Shown here piece after piece: positions 36,685 to 41,903 of a stretch of DNA of 41,903 bases. Positions within the stretch are counted from its first letter, which is position 1; every line of letters begins with the position of its first letter. A program made the position numbers and the translations under genes. This DNA is from Chrysophaeum taylorii (taxonomy: Eukaryota; Sar; Pelagophyceae; Pelagomonadales; Pelagomonadaceae): assembly GCA_029834535.1 (NCBI GenBank), contig JAQMWT010000335.1:1-41903 (forward strand), written 5' to 3'. The notes under the pieces were generated by a model. That model was not told the DNA's origin. It searched no databases and was given only the letters and a program-made list of their open reading frames with translations.

Positions 36685-38578
36685 ATGGCAGAACACGCAG
36701 CACGAGCCGCACCCAAGGCGATCACAGGTGCGGACATATTGAAGCTCGAAGCTCCTGTAGTTGAGTTTCTTAACGACGGAAATCGATTTCAGCTTCAGAC
36801 TCGCAAAGTATCCTTGCAAATCAAACACATTAAGCCATTATTACGGTCCAGTCATGCCGATGCTTTCCTCGAGTACGACTCGTACGAAGCATATACTCGG
36901 TCATGCACGGACTACGAGATCCTCCGGAATCAAATTCTCGATCGCGTTTTCCTGGAATGGAAGACCGATAGGGCTGCTGATCTCCGTTTAGCTGTTGATG
37001 AATTGCCCCCTGAGTATCAGGAATGGCATTTCACCAACGAAGCTTTCCCCCACTTACCTGATGCAGAAGTAGCTCAGCTAACTACTGTCTGTTACGACTA
37101 TGAAGTCAAGGCATTACGTCCTGAAATCAATGCTCGTTTCTTAGAAGAGGAACGAATCTCAAATCGCGCGCATCCGAAGGCACTAGCTTTCGACACCCGT
37201 GTTCGTGCCCCTGTTACCATGTTTTCGTTAACTGCAGCTGACTGGCACACTTACCAGAACACGCACGCTACATTCTTGCATACTTACTTCAATCTCGAAA
37301 GTGTTGGAAAACCGGCACTTGCGGCCTGGCCCGCCATCAATGAGGTATACAACGAAAGTTATTTACCCAACAAGGCTCGAGCTATTATGCTCATCGCCTT
37401 TAGTCACTACGAGTCTGTTACGACTACTGATGTGTCCTATTTGAAACAGCAATTTAACTCTGTTGTTTATAATCCTAACTGGTATGTCCATGTATTTATC
37501 GAAGCTGTCCTAGCATTTAGGCAAATCTCTTACCAACTTAACCAGGAAGAGACTGACCTTCAATTCGACTTTGGCACTCTTTGTATAAAAATTTATGAAG
37601 AGATACATCGGCATTATGCCGATAATACCAGCAACAATCGTTACGATCGTGGTTAGGTAGATTGGTGTTATATGTATGAAACCCGATCTTCATCTCGGCC
37701 TGTGCCAGAAGCTGAACGATTGTGTCACCCTACCAACCCTAGCTACATTTTAGAATACGCATTAGACTTATACAATGTAGTATCAAATGGGTCGAACAAA
37801 AGACGCTTAGAACGCCCTGTTTCTTGGCAACCCTATGTCGAAGGTTATCATCTCAACCAAAGCCAAAGTTACTACTTACAAACACGCTGGATTTTGCAGA
37901 CAAAAGTCTGACTCAAACTGCTAACACACTCGCCCTCATCACTGCGTCTCAACCTGGTACATCTTCCACGTTTAGTGCTAGACGCTTGCGTAACTCTATT
38001 GATGCTCGCCAGCCTTTCTCTCGCAGCGATTTATCGTATTATCGTTCTGGTGATTCTTACGTCACCAAGAAAACTGCTGGACAGTCCCATGACCGTCCAA
38101 TTTACCCCCGCACTTTGACAGGTCCTCTCGGTCTAACATGAAATTATTAGATCGAACAAATCACACCTTAAACACCCTGCGAGAACAGTGTAGTGAACTT
38201 ACGAAGCATGTGACAAATAATGATACCACGGCTCAGTTACAACCGAATATCCACAAGTTATTTGAGACTCTATTACAATCTGCTGACATTCTGTCAACGA
38301 CATCTACTGAGGACAACAGTAATTTACTTCGTCTAAACGAACAACTCATGTTTGCAGAAGACATCATTTATGATGTAGACGTTCATCTATCCTCGACCGA
38401 AAAGTCGTTAAACTACGTGGAGCCACAACACCATACTGTCGTTACTGCTCCCACTCGAACAACAACTCCTCCTACTACGAACACACAGGGTATTCCTTCC
38501 AATAGTGTGTCTAACCTCTTTACCGCTTCCGCCATCTCGGCTTTACCACCAGCATTATTGTCCTCGTTATCTTCATAG
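36685..38578 (+). pseudogene. Gag of copy 4
   Basis: MAEHAARAAPKAITGADILK begins at 36685. An open frame runs to a TAG at 37654-37656, where copy 3 has a coding triplet, then resumes (DWCYMYETRSSSRP). A frameshift near 37880 and another near 38138 follow, then LLDRTNHTLNTLREQC, LLQSADILSTTSTEDN, TEKSLNY (38396-38416) and a Thr/Pro linker. A TAG at 38576-38578 replaces the CAG seen in copy 1. Gag would form the particle; it is about 600 codons and has no zinc knuckle, so RNA binding must lie elsewhere. Confidence 0.75.
38396..38416 (+). other. SLNY junction site, gag/protease, copy 4
   Basis: TEKSLNY, codons TCG TTA AAC TAC. Confidence 0.6.
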
Positions 38579-39462
38579 GTCCAATCTGCCCTCAACACAC
38601 CATCACAAGCCGAAACCAAGAGGGATGCCGATCATACTTCGCTATCGTCATTTGATGAAAAGCACGGCATGGCTGATGAGGCTGACGAACCATCACCACC
38701 TGTTCAACCGATTATTATTCCAACGAATCTGTTATTGCTGAAGAACTTCTTCACAGCCAGCCTCTCCACCACTTGCACACATTCAGAAAACGCCTTCCTC
38801 AACAACTACATGAAGGTAAACAGTGTCCCTCCACATTGTTCTTTTCTATATTTTGACTCTTGTGCTACCATCTCATTGATGTCCACTTACGATTTTGCAA
38901 TACCCAATCATATAATTCCACTGGACTCCAAATACGCGCCGATTGTTTTTCAGACTGCCACTGGACAACAACGTGCCTCACACATGATGTTAACACGTAA
39001 CATCGTTGTCCCCCCTACCAGATCATCCACAAGTTGGCTATGTTAAGATCGACTTCGCATTATGTCTTCAGCCAGTGCACGACCGACATCTCGCTATCCT
39101 GAGCATGCTCGAGTGGAACCAGACGAACCTGACCACTGTGTTCAATGATCGAGCTGAGCCAAAAATCAGCGCTGTCACGAGCCGCATAGACAAAGAAAGA
39201 TGTACGTATTCCCATAGACTACATAGCAGCTAATTTGCCTGCTCTCCCTTGTCTCAATTACAACATCGCTCGTGACAAGCAACTCGAACTTCGTTCCCTC
39301 GCATTTCCCCTCAAGCCATACCATCAAAACAGGGATCTACTGGCATACTGCAACTACCTACTCCAAAGAGTTTTACCAGAACGCCCGTGGATTCGCCCTT
39401 TGGTTCTCAATCTTCGGAAACAGAACAAGTTTGTTCAGCAAAATACACAGCCACTAACTTGA
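38579..39462 (+). pseudogene. Aspartic protease of copy 4
   Basis: The frame 38669-39046 gives MADEADEPSPPVQP and the active site YFDSCATISLM, with Cys for Gly. One extra base near 39010 and further indels near 39190 split the C-terminal extension (39006-39233, 39235-39462). The last piece ends LLLQ...LNLRKQNKFVQQ, PLT and UGA (39460-39462) followed by CTAC. It is otherwise like copy 1. Confidence 0.7.
39460..39462 (+). other. In-frame UGA between protease and DNMT, copy 4
   Basis: ACT TGA CTA CTT; the next 19 codons are open into DNMT motif I in the same frame. Same UGA-CUA context as copies 1 and 2. Confidence 0.55.
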
Positions 39463-41270
39463 CTACTTTCACGCCCAGTGTTTCTCTCACAAGAGTCCAA
39501 TCTCCGCAAACCTTCTGTCATGTTACTTTGTTCTGGTTTGTCAACTCCGGCGTTCCTGTCTCAAGCCACTAATGACTTAGGCTTAAATATCAATGTAAAG
39601 TTTGTTGAGTCTGATATACGCTTGTTCGTATGTTACGCCACCGTTTTCCTACTGTATTATTATTTGAATCTCTCCCGCCTTTATTAACCATCTTCACCTA
39701 ATCTCACCAGAGGAAAGGCGCACATTCTATTGTTATATTATTGAATCGCCCCTGCACAAACAGGAATTTACTAAAACAGCATAAGACAGAAGACTTACAC
39801 AGCCTGCTGGACGACTTCTCTTTCGACACATGTTGTCTGTCATCAAGCTACTCCAGCCCTTGGTACTACTGGCTGAGATGACGCCTCCGCATAAGTACGT
39901 CATCAAGACCACATCACAGTGGCCAACCTTATCCATAATAACACTTGATTACTGTGTATGTTGTTGATAGGTTCCCGACCTACCTCTGTGGCGACTACCA
40001 ATCTAGAGAAAGATGGATATGCATCATCGCAGATATTCTACTGGACCAATTAAATATTGTCGTGGCCTATCCTCCATCCACGCCCCTTCCTAAAGATCGT
40101 GGATGATCTAAAGCTATCCTAAGCGCCTTTGGCTACCTAACACGTATCCAGATGGATCCGGGTGTTCCCGATCCTCCATATATCCTCGTTCCTAAAACGT
40201 TTGCACCTTACTCTCGCACAGGTTCTGCTCAGCTTACTCATGCTGACCTTGAACCTCAATATGTTACTGCTTCGCCTTCACTCACAACAGGCTCACGAGC
40301 AACGTACACCACTCTGTTCAACTGGTGTACCTATCATCATCATTGTGCTTTAAACGCTCCTCTATGGAGCCCGCACCCAATGCAACAATCTTATGTCGAG
40401 TTTTTGCCAATCCTCATAACGTGTTTGCCAGCTTACACACTAACTCACCCACTCCTGTGTCTATTACATATCGTTTTCGAAACTAACCAACCGTCACACA
40501 GGTTACTACTTACAACCTCATCAACACATATCATGCTTATATTGACGCGTTTGGAAGCACGTATACGTTCACTGCTTCCGACATTCCCCGCGACCGCGAC
40601 AGGTCCATATATTTGGAGCCGTTTGTGGGTTACTTGTGGATAGTCCAAGCCCTTCCCCAAGTTGGCTCCGCTGCCACCTATGGCACCGCCATACAAAATT
40701 GTCCCAGTCCAGCAATGATGCCTGGCTGCCTTACCTACAAGGCCACCGCCAACTCTTTCGACTACAAGGACTCTCATTTTGCTCTGGAAGATCGCCATTT
40801 ATCTCATTGTCGCTATATAGGGTACCTTCGTGGAAGTGACCGCAAACTCGGCTCTAAAATCCACTCCATGCATGCTCCATTGCCCACCGTCCGAGGGTAC
40901 GCCAACATTATTTTACTCGACCCTCGCAACGGGAAATTACGCTACCCCACTCGACCGGAGTTGATTCGTGCTAACAACCACACCAAACAACAGGAATCTT
41001 TCCTCTTGTCTCTACGCCACGATATTTGCTCTGACATGCTCAGCAATGCTCTGCCTGCCGGTACTTACAGTACACTGTACAAGCACCTTTCGCTCATCGT
41101 CGCCAATATTAAATCCCTTATGTTGGACCGTACCTTTCAACATACTGCTGCAGTGACGAAGAAATCCTATGTATCCAATTTCATGACCATTAATCAAGCT
41201 TCCACCACGTGCAGTACAGATACCTTGTCTTTAGCACAAGCTTTATGATGTATATTTCCAGCAACTGCTT
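39463..41270 (+). pseudogene. C5 cytosine DNA methyltransferase, copy 4
   Basis: Motif I MLLCSGLSTPAF at 39520; then many small indels relative to copy 1. The catalytic segment is altered: a small deletion near 39748 leaves RPC where others have PPC. QSRER-type codons are visible near 40000-40020. The end is better preserved: GYLWIVQALPQVGSAATYG, then in frame 40613-41248 GSDRKLGSKIHSMHAPLPTV, RYPTRPELIRA (motif IX) and LSNALPAGTYSTLY (motif X). It is not functional. Confidence 0.75.
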
Positions 41271-41271
41271 G

Positions 41272-41292
41272 ACCGAAATGTCGTTAAACTAT
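41272..41292 (+). other. SLNY junction site, DNMT/integrase, copy 4
   Basis: TEMSLNY, codons TCG TTA AAC TAT, same as copy 1. Confidence 0.6.
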
Positions 41293-41399
41293 ATATCTTC
41301 GTCCTGCGAAGATACTCTCGCTACTCGTGATGATGAGGATGCACCTACCTCCAAGTGACCCTGCTGCGCACCAGGATGACGACGCACCGCCTTCCCCTG

Positions 41400-41903
41400 C
41401 CTTAGACACCGAACTCAAGTTCGATGTTCGCGCAAACGGCACATTCCGCTCATCCAATCCTCGTAAGTCCTCGCACACGGATCCACCGAATATCTCAATG
41501 CCAAAGAACGTGCCATCGCTTTCACTGGTGCATCACTGCCCCGACAACGTCGCTGCCAAGGCCCCCAACGTACTTGCTCGCCCTGGATTCTCGGCTTCTG
41601 ACATACCATATCGCGACTTATGCACCGACTGCATCGTACACAACAAGCGCCACCCGCACAGCATTTCAATGCGACCAAGCCTCTTTGAGCAAACTCACAA
41701 AGCCGGCGAAGTCTGGGCGTGCGACGGCGGCTATGTGACCATCCCATCCGAATGGGGAGGCTTCACACATATCATCGTTCAAGGAACTCATTTCGAATTT
41801 TCTTGGTGTACTTTACACGCACCACCAACGCCACGGAGTTCACTCAAGCTCTGGATTTTGTGTATGACTTCGTCGTACACAACTCAACGTGCACATGCGC
41901 ACC
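41400..41903 (+). pseudogene. Integrase of copy 4 (cut by window end)
   Basis: Nearly identical to 3400-3910 of copy 1: HHCPDN segment, DIPYRDLCTDCIVHNKRH, and WACDGGYVTIPSEWGG with the first catalytic Asp. Single-base losses near 41430, 41510, 41660 and 41780 break the frame. The second Asp would lie just beyond the last base. Confidence 0.75.

Larger units (their letters stand above)
35865..41903 (+). mobile_element. Copia-order retrotransposon with DNMT, copy 4 (3' end outside window)
   Basis: 5' LTR, gag, protease, DNMT and the first part of integrase, continuing past the window. It is close to copy 1. It is inserted in the DNMT of copy 3. Frameshifts are frequent after 39000, and a stop lies in gag, so this copy is also defective. 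Confidence 0.85.

Overview
This is a eukaryotic window made almost entirely of nested transposable elements. I find no convincing host gene, rRNA, tRNA or CRISPR array. Base composition is close to balanced, and there are LTR retrotransposons of both the Ty1/Copia and Ty3/Gypsy type, Helitrons, a MULE-type DNA transposon and a short non-LTR repeat. That mix suggests a TE-rich alga or other protist (a red alga would fit), but the sequence does not settle the species.

The centrepiece is an unusual Copia-order retrotransposon present as four copies. Copy 1 (+, 1-9953) runs from the end of gag to part of the 3' LTR. Copy 2 (-, about 9954-16975) runs from integrase back to gag. Copy 3 (+, about 22230-35864) is older and decayed. 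Copy 4 (+, 35865-41903) runs from its 5' LTR into integrase, where the window ends. Domain order is gag, aspartic protease, a C5 cytosine DNA methyltransferase (DNMT), integrase, reverse transcriptase, RNase H and then an extra ~0.6 kb-codon 3' region of unknown function. The DNMT keeps recognisable motifs I, II, IV (PPC), VI, VIII (QxRxR), IX and X. An in-frame UGA separates protease and DNMT in three copies and survives at the same place in the fourth. A short peptide (T-x-x-S-L-N-Y) with nearly frozen codons recurs at three domain junctions.

The second family is Ty3/Gypsy. A near-complete element (22777-31487, LTRs 359-360 bp, 4-bp target duplication CATT) carries gag, protease and a 1233-codon pol open frame. 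An internally deleted relative (13123-16059, minus strand, target duplication GTTC) sits inside the protease of Copia copy 2. It retains a short piece of a different DNMT (motif I FAGAGG) between protease and pol, so two unrelated retrotransposon families here carry methyltransferase sequence.

Smaller insertions record the order of events. Three Helitrons (5483-6516, 17322-18550, 32774-33613) carry remains of the Pif1-like helicase; removing two of them restores the interrupted retrotransposon reading frame exactly. Five copies of a short non-LTR repeat with an (AGTT)n tail (194-480, 4094-4160, 5027-5300, 6548-6914, 35453-35718) have variable 5' truncation, and three have 7-14 bp target duplications. 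A decayed MULE (about 17105-22200) with SWIM zinc finger and many subterminal TGACACTTATAACAA repeats lies between Copia copies 2 and 3 and contains one of the Helitrons.

The youngest-looking unit is the complete Gypsy element, inserted into the LTR/leader of Copia copy 3; copy 4 is inserted in the DNMT of copy 3. Most Copia, MULE and Helitron coding regions carry frameshifts or stops and are annotated as pseudogenes.
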